NCBI GenBank assembly: GCA_025927795.1
Contig: JAICKT010000168.1
Location: forward strand, 1-9,325
Direction: 5' to 3'
Origin: Parafilimonas sp.
GTDB lineage: Bacteria; Bacteroidota; Bacteroidia; Chitinophagales; Chitinophagaceae
DNA: 9,325 nt
Under the pieces are notes generated by a model. The model was given only the letters and a program-made list of their open reading frames with translations, had not been told where the DNA came from and made no database searches. A program made the position numbers and the translations under genes. Position 1 is the first letter of the stretch. Every line of letters begins with the position of its first letter. This document shows positions 1 to 7,314 of this stretch, in pieces.

Positions 1-263
1 ATGAGAATTCTGTAACATGGAATAACCAACCTTCAACAACAGTAATTGGAGAAAGCTTGATATCACCTTCAACTAAGCAATGGAATTATAACACATCAGT
101 TGACGTTACTAAAATCGTTAAATCACTTGTAAAAAGTCCTTCAGAAAATTATGGGTTTATGTTATCGCTAACCAATGAAAACATATATCGTTCAATGGGG
201 TTTTATTCTTCTGAATATAATACAGCTGCACAACGTCCAAAACTTATTGTAACTTACAAGTAA
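1..263 (+). CDS. C-terminal fragment of a DNRLRE/CBM96-like domain protein (5' end outside window)
   Basis: The reading frame is open from base 3 to the TAA at 261-263, giving about 86 residues with no start inside the window. A TTG at 57 is in frame but lies inside the domain, so it is not taken as the start. The visible part reads SVTWNNQPS near the beginning, then a VDVTKIV segment, NYGFMLSL, GFYSSE and a final RPKLIVTYK. This order (W-x-x-Q-P, D-V-T, G-[FI]-x-L, [FY]-x-S-x-E, R-P-x-L-x-V-x-Y) is the signature of the DNRLRE/CBM96 beta-sandwich domain, found in secreted polysaccharide-binding or surface proteins. The protein ends right after this domain, so no type IX secretion C-terminal domain follows it. 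Whatever lies N-terminal, such as an enzyme or adhesin module, cannot be seen. Domain assignment is fairly sure; overall function is unknown. Confidence 0.75.
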   Translation, partial: ENSVTWNNQPSTTVIGESLISPSTKQWNYNTSVDVTKIVKSLVKSPSENYGFMLSLTNENIYRSMGFYSSEYNTAAQRPKLIVTYK

Positions 264-283
264 TTTCATAAAATAAATTTTTC

Positions 284-316
284 AAAGCCATTCTTACGAG
301 TGGCTTTTTTATTTTA
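284..316 (+). terminator. Rho-independent terminator after the DNRLRE gene
   Basis: AAAGCCATTC at 284-293 pairs with GAGTGGCTTT at 298-307. The stem is 10 bp with one G-U wobble, the loop is TTAC, and the T-rich tail runs through about 316. It lies 20 bases after the stop codon of the upstream gene and should separate it from the PolX gene. Confidence 0.85.
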
Positions 317-332
317 TTTAAATGAACAATAT

Positions 333-340
333 TAGTTTTG
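333..340 (+). promoter_or_regulatory. Candidate Bacteroidota -7 box for the PolX gene
   Basis: TAGTTTTG is an exact match to the Bacteroidota TAnnTTTG -7 element. It ends four bases before the ATG at 345, so transcription from it would give a leaderless or nearly leaderless mRNA. The -33 region falls in the T tract of the preceding terminator and has no clear TTTG. An AT-rich region yields such matches by chance, so this is tentative. Confidence 0.3.
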
Positions 341-344
341 ATTT

Positions 345-2030
345 ATGACCGCTGATAACTCTTTTATTGCTGATCAATTTTCGCTTTTGTCTAAGCTGAT
401 GGATATTCATGGTGAAAATAGTTTTAAAGCAAAATCATATTCATCTGCTGCATTTACCATTGATAAACTGCCACAACAACTTTCAGAAATACCTGCCGAT
501 AAATATGCGTCCATAAAAGGAATCGGCGATTCGGCAGCAAAAAAAATTAATGAAATTTTTGAACGCGGCGAAATTGTTGCACTTACAGAACTCATCAATA
601 AAACACCTGAAGGCATAATGCAGATGCTGAATATAAAAGGCATCGGTCCAAAAAAAATTACTGTTATCTGGAAAGAAATGGGTATTGAAAGCATTGGTGA
701 ATTATTATATGCTTGCAACGAAAATCGCCTTACTCTGTATAAAGGTTTTGGAGAAAAAACACAGAAAAGTATCCAGGAATCTATTGAATATTTCCTAAAA
801 AATATAGGCAGTTATTTGTATGCACAGATTGAAGAATTTGCTGTAGCATTTGATGAAAAATTAAAAAAACAATTTACTAAAAATCAATTCCTGCTAACAG
901 GAAATTTTCGCAGACATATAGAAACTATTGACAGGATTGAATGGGTAACTGATATGCCCGAAGCGGCGTTACAATCTTTTTTATTGGAAAATAATTTTGT
1001 CACAGAAAAAATTGATACAGAAGAATCCGTTTATAAAGGAACGGAAGAAAATATACAACTAAATTTTCATCATACTAACGTAGAACATATTTATAAAAAA
1101 TTATTTCTCACTTCTGCAAGTGAACAATTTTTAAATGCGTGGAATAAAAAATTTCCCCTAAATAGTACAAATGATTTTATATCCGAAGAAGTAATTTTAG
1201 AAAAAACAAATATTCAATTCATTCCTGCATATTTAAGAGAAACGCCTGGTATAATTGATAAAGCTGTACATAATGATTTGCCTGATGTTATTCAGCTAAA
1301 AGATATTACAACCATTATTCATAGCCATTCAAAATGGAGTGATGGAAATAATACAATTGAAGAAATGGCAAATGCCGCTCTAAAAATGGGTTTACAATAT
1401 TTGGTTATAAGCGACCACTCTAAAACTGCTTTTTATGCAAATGGTTTAACCGAAGAAAGAGTGAAAGCGCAACACGCAGAAATAGATGAGTTAAATGAAA
1501 AATTGAAACCATTTAAAATTTTTAAAAGTATAGAAAGTGATATTTTAAATGACGGAAGCTTAGATTACTCAGATGAAGTTTTAAACAGTTTCGATATAGT
1601 AATCGCATCTGTTCATTCTAATTTAAAAATGAGTGAAGAAAAAGCGATGATGCGTTTGTTGAATGCAATTAAAAATCCTTTTACTTCAATACTTGGGCAT
1701 TGCACTGGAAGACTATTATTAAGTCGCGCAGGTTATCCGGTTAATCATACAAAACTTATTAATGCCTGTGCAGAATATAATGTAGTTGTTGAGTTAAATG
1801 CAAATCCAAGACGTTTAGATATGGATTGGCGCTATATAGATTATTGCACCGAAAAAAATGTACTTATTTCTATAGACCCTGATGCGCATTCTATAAAAGC
1901 ATTCAACCATATTAAGTATGGAGTGCTTGCTGCACAAAAAGCGGGTATTACAAAAGAACAAAATCTTAGCAGCCATTCTTTGTCAGAATTCGAAGTCTTT
2001 CTTAAAATACAAAGGGAAAAAAGAAATTAA
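345..2030 (+). CDS. polX: PolX-family protein: PHP-domain 3'-5' exonuclease with degenerate polymerase core
   Basis: The protein has 561 residues, close to the ~570 of Bacillus PolX, and is presumably cytoplasmic in DNA repair. Helix-hairpin-helix DNA-binding motifs are seen at 56-68 (KGIGDSAAKKI), 96-105 (KGIGPKKI) and 131-140. The nucleotidyltransferase core follows. Where active PolX enzymes read GSxRRxxxTxGDxD, this protein reads GNFRRHIETIDRIE (186-199). The two metal-binding Asp thus become Arg197 and Glu199, the third becomes Asn240 (IQLNF), and the TGS dNTP motif becomes TSAS (256-259). The C-terminal PHP domain looks intact: HSH 326-328, SDH 356-358, E397/D399, H424, GH 451-452 and DAH 513-515. 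I infer a Mn2+-dependent nuclease without polymerase activity. Noncanonical PolX proteins of this kind have been described in prokaryotes. The start fits the usual family N-terminus; no Shine-Dalgarno is evident. It overlaps convergent clpX by four bases. Confidence 0.9.
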   Translation: MTADNSFIADQFSLLSKLMDIHGENSFKAKSYSSAAFTIDKLPQQLSEIPADKYASIKGIGDSAAKKINEIFERGEIVALTELINKTPEGIMQMLNIKGIGPKKITVIWKEMGIESIGELLYACNENRLTLYKGFGEKTQKSIQESIEYFLKNIGSYLYAQIEEFAVAFDEKLKKQFTKNQFLLTGNFRRHIETIDRIEWVTDMPEAALQSFLLENNFVTEKIDTEESVYKGTEENIQLNFHHTNVEHIYKKLFLTSASEQFLNAWNKKFPLNSTNDFISEEVILEKTNIQFIPAYLRETPGIIDKAVHNDLPDVIQLKDITTIIHSHSKWSDGNNTIEEMANAALKMGLQYLVISDHSKTAFYANGLTEERVKAQHAEIDELNEKLKPFKIFKSIESDILNDGSLDYSDEVLNSFDIVIASVHSNLKMSEEKAMMRLLNAIKNPFTSILGHCTGRLLLSRAGYPVNHTKLINACAEYNVVVELNANPRRLDMDWRYIDYCTEKNVLISIDPDAHSIKAFNHIKYGVLAAQKAGITKEQNLSSHSLSEFEVFLKIQREKRN

Positions 2031-3262
2031 GCAACCTTTAGTTTACTCATTTTACTTTTATCAAATTTCTTGGTTGCATAGTCAAGTGTGAGATGTAATT
2101 CTTTTTTATTACTGCCCGGCAATTCAAACATAGCATCGGTAAGTATATGTTCCGAAATACTTCTTAAACCCCTTGCGCCTAATTTAAATTCCAATGCTTT
2201 AGTTACCATAAATTCCAAAACATCTTCATCAACGGTAAGCTTTATACCTTCCAGTTCAAACAGGCGTGTGTATTGTTTTATTAAACTGTTTTTAGGTTCG
2301 GTTAAAATCAAACGCAAAGTTTCTGCAGTTAAAGGATTTAGATAAGTTACAACCGGCAAACGTCCAAGCAATTCAGGTATCAAACCAAAAGCACGCATAT
2401 CCTGTGCGTTTACAAATTGTAAAAGATTTTTACGCTGTTGTTCCTGTTCTTCTTTATTTACATTAAAGCCGATTGCATTAGTATTTATTCTGCGTGCGAT
2501 TACTTTATCAATTCCATCAAAAGCACCACCGCAAATAAATAAAATATTAGTGGTGTTGATTTTTATCATTTTTTGCTCGGGATGTTTTCTGCCGCCTTGC
2601 GGTGGCACCAACACTTCAGTTCCTTCAAGCATTTTTAATAAACCCTGTTGCACACCTTCGCCGCTTACATCTCTTGTTATAGATGGGTTGTCACCTTTGC
2701 GCGCAATTTTATCAATCTCATCTATAAAAACAATTCCTTTTTCTGCAGCAGCAACATCGTAATTACATGCCTGCAATAAACGCGTTAACATGCTTTCCAC
2801 ATCTTCACCAACATAACCTGCTTCAGTGAAAACAGTAGCATCCACAATTGCAAAAGGCACGTTTAAAAGTTTGGCAATTGTTTTTGCAAGTAAAGTTTTT
2901 CCTGTTCCTGTTTCGCCAACCATGATGATATTGCTTTTTTCAATTTCAACATCATCTGTTTGTTGCTTGCGGGTAATTCTTTTGTAATGATTATAAACGG
3001 CAACAGAAAGAATTTTCTTTGCATCCTCCTGCCCTATCACATATTGATCAAGATAATTTTTTATTTCGATAGGCTTACGGATATTGAATTTATATTGCGT
3101 AGTAAGATTTTCATCTCTTACCTGCAATTCCTGCATTATAATTTCCTGGGCATGCTCAATGCAATTCTCACAAATATGCCCTTCCTGACCGGCGATAAGA
3201 ATTTTAACCTCATCGCGGCTGCGACCACAAAATGAACAATGAAGATTTGTTTGTTTAGGCAT
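2027..3262 (-). CDS. clpX: ATP-dependent Clp protease ATP-binding subunit ClpX
   Basis: This is a full-length ClpX (411 aa), the hexameric AAA+ unfoldase that recognises tagged substrates and threads them into ClpP in the cytoplasm. The N-terminal zinc-binding domain has Cys9, Cys12, Cys31 and Cys34. Further motifs are Walker A GETGTGKT (116-123), pore-1 loop GYVGED (149-154), Walker B IVFIDEID (177-184), RKH pore loop (225-227), ClpP-docking IGF loop (264-266), a likely arginine finger in GRLP (R301) and sensor-2 GARGLR (362-367). Nothing essential is missing. It is the last gene of the clpP1-clpP2-clpX cluster, 87 bases after clpP2, and that gap holds a candidate promoter of its own. Its stop codon overlaps the polX stop (shared TTAA at 2027-2030). 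No Shine-Dalgarno is seen before the ATG, as is usual for Bacteroidota. Confidence 0.98.
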   Translation of the reverse strand: MPKQTNLHCSFCGRSRDEVKILIAGQEGHICENCIEHAQEIIMQELQVRDENLTTQYKFNIRKPIEIKNYLDQYVIGQEDAKKILSVAVYNHYKRITRKQQTDDVEIEKSNIIMVGETGTGKTLLAKTIAKLLNVPFAIVDATVFTEAGYVGEDVESMLTRLLQACNYDVAAAEKGIVFIDEIDKIARKGDNPSITRDVSGEGVQQGLLKMLEGTEVLVPPQGGRKHPEQKMIKINTTNILFICGGAFDGIDKVIARRINTNAIGFNVNKEEQEQQRKNLLQFVNAQDMRAFGLIPELLGRLPVVTYLNPLTAETLRLILTEPKNSLIKQYTRLFELEGIKLTVDEDVLEFMVTKALEFKLGARGLRSISEHILTDAMFELPGSNKKELHLTLDYATKKFDKSKMSKLKVA

Positions 3263-3292
3263 TCTACTAAAATAATTTTATTGCTTGCAATA

Positions 3293-3324
3293 CAAATATA
3301 AACCTTAAAATATTTGCATTCAAT
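3293..3324 (-). promoter_or_regulatory. Candidate clpX promoter in the clpP2-clpX gap
   Basis: Read on the minus strand, TATATTTG (3300-3293) matches TAnnTTTG exactly. Twenty bases upstream is ATTG (3324-3321), close to the -33 TTTG. Transcription would begin near 3288, about 25 bases before the clpX ATG. This would let clpX be expressed apart from the two clpP genes. The region is AT-rich and the -33 match is imperfect. Confidence 0.4.
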
Positions 3325-3349
3325 CTATTAATATTTTCTAATATACAAA

Positions 3350-3979
3350 TCAGATTTTTTCAACAATAGTATCCACAATACCATATTCTACTGCCTCTTT
3401 GGCATCCATCCAGTAATCACGATCAAAATCTTTTAATATGCGCTCATAACTTTTGCCTGTATTATCTGCAAGAATTTGCGCGCTTATTTCTTTTGTACGC
3501 TGCATTTGCTTTGCATGAATTTCTATATCAGCGCTTGTTGCCTGAAAATATCCGCCGATGCTTGGTTGGTGTATCATCACTTCACCGTGCGGATAAATTA
3601 ATCTTTTCCCTTTCACACCACCGCTTAATAATATTGAACCCATACTTGCTGCAAGCCCCATACAAATTGTAACAACAGGCGATTGCATCATACGCATTGT
3701 ATCATAAATTACCATACCGCTTGTTACAACACCACCGGGACTATTAATATAAAACTTTATTTCGAGCCCGGGCTTATCTGCATCAAGCAATAACAGTTTA
3801 CTTACAACATCGCGTGCAGATTTATCTTCAACAGCGCCCCATAAATACACAGCTCTTTTTTTCAAAAAAAGCTGCTCCATTTTCTTCATTAAGTATGGAG
3901 ATTGTTCCGGCTTATCTTCTTTCGGCTGTTCTTCTTCGTCATCATTTATCGGGTCTAATGCATATCTTAAGTCAATCAT
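3350..3979 (-). CDS. ClpP-family serine protease, second paralogue (divergent N-terminus)
   Basis: This is a 209-residue ClpP peptidase with a complete catalytic triad: Ser112 in GLAASMGS, His137 in MIHQPS and Asp188 in DRDYWM. The oligomerisation and substrate segment INSPGG is at 78-83. Unlike cyanobacterial ClpR it should therefore be active. Its N-terminus is unusual. The axial-hairpin region of ClpP (consensus like VIE...R...DIYSRLLKERIIFL) is replaced by a strongly acidic stretch at 13-26 (DDEEEQPKEDKPEQ), then MKKMEQLFLKKRAVYLWG. It is only moderately similar to the neighbouring ClpP1, so it is an old paralogue and not a recent tandem duplicate. It starts 46 bases after clpP1, with no visible promoter or terminator between, so the two are probably cotranscribed. 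I infer a ClpP1/ClpP2 mixed tetradecamer; separate homo-oligomers are the alternative. Confidence 0.93.
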   Translation of the reverse strand: MIDLRYALDPINDDEEEQPKEDKPEQSPYLMKKMEQLFLKKRAVYLWGAVEDKSARDVVSKLLLLDADKPGLEIKFYINSPGGVVTSGMVIYDTMRMMQSPVVTICMGLAASMGSILLSGGVKGKRLIYPHGEVMIHQPSIGGYFQATSADIEIHAKQMQRTKEISAQILADNTGKSYERILKDFDRDYWMDAKEAVEYGIVDTIVEKI

Positions 3980-4025
3980 AATTCTTTGTTTGTAGTTTAT
4001 TTTTATTATTTTCTACTTAGTATTT

Positions 4026-4715
4026 TTATTTCTTGCTTTTACGCGGATTGGTTACCAACACTTCATCAACTACTCCATAAGCTTTGCTTTCATCAGCATT
4101 CATCCAGAAATCGCGATCGCAATCTGCTTCAACTCTTTCAAGCTCTTTTTCTGTATGATGCGCAATTATTGCATATAGCTCATGTTTTATTTTTCTTATT
4201 TCTTTTGCGGTGATTTCAATATCCGTTGCTTGTCCGCCAATAGAACCAAACGGTTGGTGCAACATAATGCGGCTGTGTTTTAATGCGCTTCTTTTTCCTT
4301 TAACACCTGCACACATTAAAATGGCCGCCATGCTTGCTGCAATACCTGTGCATATAGTAGAAACATCAGGGCTTACAAATTGCATGGTATCATAAATTCC
4401 CAAACCTGCATAAACACTTCCGCCGGGGCTATTAATATACATTTGAATGTCGCGTGTTCTGTCTGTGCTGTCTAAAAATAATAACTGCGCTGTAACAATG
4501 TTAGCAACATAATCATCAACGGGCTCGCCGAGAAATATAATCCTGTCCATCATAAGCCGGCTGAAAACATCCATGCTTGCCACATTTAACGGGCGTTCTT
4601 CAATTATATAAGGTGTAAGATTTGTAATACTGTGTTGTTTGTAACCGTATAAAGTATTTGAGTTTATACCTCTGTGCTTTACGGCGTATTTTTCAAATTC
4701 CTTTCCAAAATCCAT
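4026..4715 (-). CDS. clpP: ATP-dependent Clp protease proteolytic subunit ClpP (ClpP1)
   Basis: This is the canonical ClpP of the pair, 229 residues from the chosen start. The open frame extends upstream to an ATG at 4823, but MDFGKEFEKYAVKHRGI is the usual N-terminus of Bacteroidota ClpP, so I take the ATG at 4715. The axial-hairpin and handle region is normal (IIEERP at 37-42, DVFSRLMMDRIIFLGEPVDD at 49-68). INSPGG is at 94-99. The triad is Ser128 (GIAASMAA), His153 (MLHQPF) and Asp202 (DRDFWM). The residue after SM is Ala, where many ClpPs have Gly. It degrades substrates unfolded by ClpX, encoded two genes downstream. In many Bacteroidota clpP follows trigger factor (tig). Here the gene upstream is a GNAT acetyltransferase, 192 bases away. 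The basic tail NPRKSKK ends the protein. Confidence 0.96.
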   Translation of the reverse strand: MDFGKEFEKYAVKHRGINSNTLYGYKQHSITNLTPYIIEERPLNVASMDVFSRLMMDRIIFLGEPVDDYVANIVTAQLLFLDSTDRTRDIQMYINSPGGSVYAGLGIYDTMQFVSPDVSTICTGIAASMAAILMCAGVKGKRSALKHSRIMLHQPFGSIGGQATDIEITAKEIRKIKHELYAIIAHHTEKELERVEADCDRDFWMNADESKAYGVVDEVLVTNPRKSKK

Positions 4716-4907
4716 ATTAATAATTTTAATTTTTGGGGATGAAGATAATAGAAACCTGTAACTTTTATAATGAGTAATTGTTAACGCTAAGCCTTGAGAT
4801 AAATGCGCTTGATTTAGCCTCAAAGATTATTGTATAATTGAACCACTAAAAAAACAAATACCGTGCAAAGCAAATATTAAGACAAAAGGACAGAAACAAA
4901 ATTTTTG

Positions 4908-5393
4908 CTAATCTATTTGTTTCAACATTTTAATAGAGCAACCAAAATGGCAAGCATTGCCCAATCGCTGTTGAATTAGTTTGAAACCATATTTTTTATA
5001 CATGATAATTGCCTTAGTTAACTCAGGCATACTTTCAAGATAAATATGTGTGAAGCCATGAGCTTTTGCGAAATCAAAGCATTTATTAATTAAAGCTCTT
5101 CCAATTCCGTAATTACGTGCATGAGGCAATAAATACATTTTTACGAGTTCACAATAATTTTCCGGTAACCCTTCTGTTGTATAAATACCACAGCCTCCAA
5201 CAATTTCATCATCAATCATCGCTACATAATATATTGTATCAGGTTTTTGAAAAAGCCGGAAAAGATTATCTGTTGATTCATCATAATAAACAGTGCCGGG
5301 ATGATTAGCTTTAAATTCTTCTAACACATTTCTTATTATGGATGCGAGCTTTGCGTTATCGTCTGTTTGTATTTCGCGAATGGTGAAATTCAT
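4908..5393 (-). CDS. GNAT-family N-acetyltransferase
   Basis: This is a 161-residue single-domain GNAT enzyme that would transfer an acetyl group from acetyl-CoA to an unknown amine. The acetyl-CoA pyrophosphate-binding motif A is RNYGIGRAL at 93-101 (R-x-x-G-x-G), preceded by the beta-4 strand LVKMYLLP (83-90). Motif B covers IYLES through MYKKYGF (117-137), the usual C-terminal family signature. The N-terminus (TIREIQTDDNAKLASIIRNVL) is the normal GNAT beta-1/alpha-1 unit, so the protein is complete. The ending with H149, C152 and KML resembles small GNATs of the YjgM/PaiA type, but this does not fix the substrate. It lies 48 bases after the Nramp gene on the same strand and could be the last gene of that operon, or be transcribed alone. 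No functional link to Clp or manganese uptake can be shown. Confidence 0.9.
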   Translation of the reverse strand: MNFTIREIQTDDNAKLASIIRNVLEEFKANHPGTVYYDESTDNLFRLFQKPDTIYYVAMIDDEIVGGCGIYTTEGLPENYCELVKMYLLPHARNYGIGRALINKCFDFAKAHGFTHIYLESMPELTKAIIMYKKYGFKLIQQRLGNACHFGCSIKMLKQID

Positions 5394-5441
5394 TAATGCA
5401 AATTAAGAAAGGAGCAGTATTTACGATTAACCATTAATTTG

Positions 5442-7313
5442 TCAGTTTACAATTAAAACAGGAATATTTAATTTATGACGAACCTGATTTACCGTTTCAC
5501 CATATATAACATCTTTAATGCCCCGATGATGATGCGCACCCATAACTAACATGTCTGCTTCAGCAGTTTTTACAATGCGTACAATTTCATTAACCCGATC
5601 CTGGTAACCCAATTGCGTTTGAACTTTATAACCCATCTGTGTTATCTGCAAAGCAAGCTTTTCAAGTCTCTCTTTATCTTTTCTTGTTTCAATATCATCC
5701 GTTGAAGCTCCTGAAAAGCTTGCTGAAACTGTTTCTACAATATGCAATAAAATATATGTTGCTTTACTATTGCCTTGCTTCAATGCGTGTGCAATTAGTT
5801 TTTCATCCAAAATTTTAAAATCTAATGCCACAGCAATTTTCTTAAAAGGCTCTATAGTAAGATTGGTTAGTTGTGGAATTTCGCCATGTATACTTTCAGT
5901 TTGTTTTTGTTTACGTTTTGAATAGAACGGAAAAATCGTCATTATAATAAATAACCATGCAAAAAATAATGCAGCAATACTAATAAGAATTTTAAGAAAC
6001 AAGTGTCCCTCATTTATGTACACGCCAGTCATTTCATTAATTACCATTCTTACATTTAAAAAAACAAGAATAGCTGCAACAAACCATGCGATAATTTTTG
6101 TGTGAAGCCTTATGGCAAACTGGCCCATCGTTTGTTTGTTGCTTACAAAATGTATTAAAGGTATTACAGCATAACCCAATTGAAGACTTAATAAAACCTG
6201 GCTTAATATAAGCAGACTATCAACCTGAGATTCTCCATAAACAGAAATTACAATTACAGCAGGAATTATGGCGAGTAATCGTGTAATTAATCTTCTTAGC
6301 CATGGGTTAATACGCAGATGAAGATAACCTTCCATTACTACCTGCCCGGCTAAAGTGCCTGTTACAGTTGAGCTTTGCCCCGATGCAATTAATGCAACTG
6401 CAAATAAAATTGGAGCGAGAGTGCCGAGCATTGGTTTTAATAAGCGGTGTGCATCTTCAATTCTTGCAACAGAAGATTCTCCATGATAAAAAAATACTGC
6501 GGCTGCAAGAATTAATATTCCTGCATTTACAAAAAAGGCTGCGTTTAGTGCAATCGTGCTGTCAATTAAATTATACTTGATTGCTTTTTTAATTCCATGT
6601 TGATTTTTACGAATCTTTCTTGTTTGCACAAGTGCAGAATGCAGGTATAAATTATGCGGCATAACGGTTGCACCAATAATTCCTACTGCTATATATAATG
6701 CCTGGCTGTTTAATGCTGTTGGAATAAATCCTGTTGCTATTCCTTTTATATCAGGCTTTGCTAAAAAAATTTCAATTATAAATGATAAGCCAATAATTAA
6801 AACCAATGCGATAATAAAAGACTCCATGGCACGCATGCCTTTTTTCTGCAGGTAAAAAAGTAAGAATGTATCAAGCACAGTTATAGCTACGCCATAAACT
6901 AATGGCAAACCAGTAAGTAATTGTATGCCTAATGCCATACCTAAAACTTCTGCAAGATCACAGGCAGCAATGGCAAATTCTGCAAGCACGTACAAACAAA
7001 AATTTGTAAAGCGCGGATATGCCTCGCGATTTGCCTGTGCCAAATCCTTTCTTGTAACAATGCCGAGTCTTGCGCTTAAAGATTGTAACAACAAAGCCAT
7101 CAGGTTACTCATCAGCAAAACCCAAATCAATTTATAACCAAACTGTGCGCCGCCCTGTAAATCTGTTGCCCAGTTGCCGGGATCCATATAACCAACGCTC
7201 ACCAAATATGCAGGACCGAGATATGGCAAAATTTTTCTTAAGCCTTTGCGGGATTTTGTTGTATCTATTGTTTCGTGAACGTTGCCTAAAGAATTTCTTA
7301 CATCAATATCCAT
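5442..7313 (-). CDS. mntH: Nramp-family Mn2+/Fe2+ transporter fused to a C-terminal universal stress protein domain
   Basis: This 623-residue protein has an Nramp transporter at about 25-465 and a USP domain at about 488-623. The Nramp metal site is present: DPGN in TM1 (D44, N47), and A215 with M218 in the TM6 motif GATVMPHNLYLHS, followed by the proton-pathway H220. TM8 carries SGQSSTVTGTLAGQ (311-324). A soft Met ligand favours Mn2+/Fe2+ over Mg2+. I count twelve hydrophobic segments, the last at 437-463. Twelve would leave the C-terminus in the cytoplasm, where a USP domain belongs. The USP nucleotide loop is degenerate: where G-x2-G-x9-G-(S/T) is expected, it reads GAHHHRG (592-598) and YGET, so the second Gly is His595 and the Ser/Thr is Glu606. 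It starts one base after the stop of the DtxR/MntR-like regulator, so translation is probably coupled. Mn2+ import at the inner membrane is inferred from family and context. Confidence 0.93.
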   Translation of the reverse strand: MDIDVRNSLGNVHETIDTTKSRKGLRKILPYLGPAYLVSVGYMDPGNWATDLQGGAQFGYKLIWVLLMSNLMALLLQSLSARLGIVTRKDLAQANREAYPRFTNFCLYVLAEFAIAACDLAEVLGMALGIQLLTGLPLVYGVAITVLDTFLLFYLQKKGMRAMESFIIALVLIIGLSFIIEIFLAKPDIKGIATGFIPTALNSQALYIAVGIIGATVMPHNLYLHSALVQTRKIRKNQHGIKKAIKYNLIDSTIALNAAFFVNAGILILAAAVFFYHGESSVARIEDAHRLLKPMLGTLAPILFAVALIASGQSSTVTGTLAGQVVMEGYLHLRINPWLRRLITRLLAIIPAVIVISVYGESQVDSLLILSQVLLSLQLGYAVIPLIHFVSNKQTMGQFAIRLHTKIIAWFVAAILVFLNVRMVINEMTGVYINEGHLFLKILISIAALFFAWLFIIMTIFPFYSKRKQKQTESIHGEIPQLTNLTIEPFKKIAVALDFKILDEKLIAHALKQGNSKATYILLHIVETVSASFSGASTDDIETRKDKERLEKLALQITQMGYKVQTQLGYQDRVNEIVRIVKTAEADMLVMGAHHHRGIKDVIYGETVNQVRHKLNIPVLIVN

Positions 7314-7314
7314 T

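Noticed and set aside
2960..3235. Plus-strand open frame of 91 codons opposite clpX, and similar frames opposite clpP, mntH and mntR
   Set aside because: They lie entirely inside well-supported genes on the other strand and show no domain or start signals.
4716..4823. In-frame 36-codon N-terminal extension of ClpP1 starting at the ATG at 4823
   Set aside because: The extension has no ClpP features, and the residues from 4715 match the usual Bacteroidota ClpP N-terminus. I treat the extension as leader sequence.
4871..4900. Possible clpP1 promoter on the minus strand (TTTG, 18 bases, AATATTTG)
   Set aside because: The -7 box misses the first T, and similar 7-of-8 matches occur by chance in this AT-rich gap. 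It is too weak to list as a feature.
4865..4908. GCAAA...TTTGC arms after the GNAT stop, considered as a terminator
   Set aside because: The five-base arms are separated by more than 30 bases, which is not a plausible intrinsic terminator.
5394..5441. Gap between the Nramp and GNAT genes, searched for a terminator or promoter
   Set aside because: It shows only short AT repeats (ATTAACCATTAAT) and a 7-of-8 -7 match. Neither is enough to call an operon boundary.
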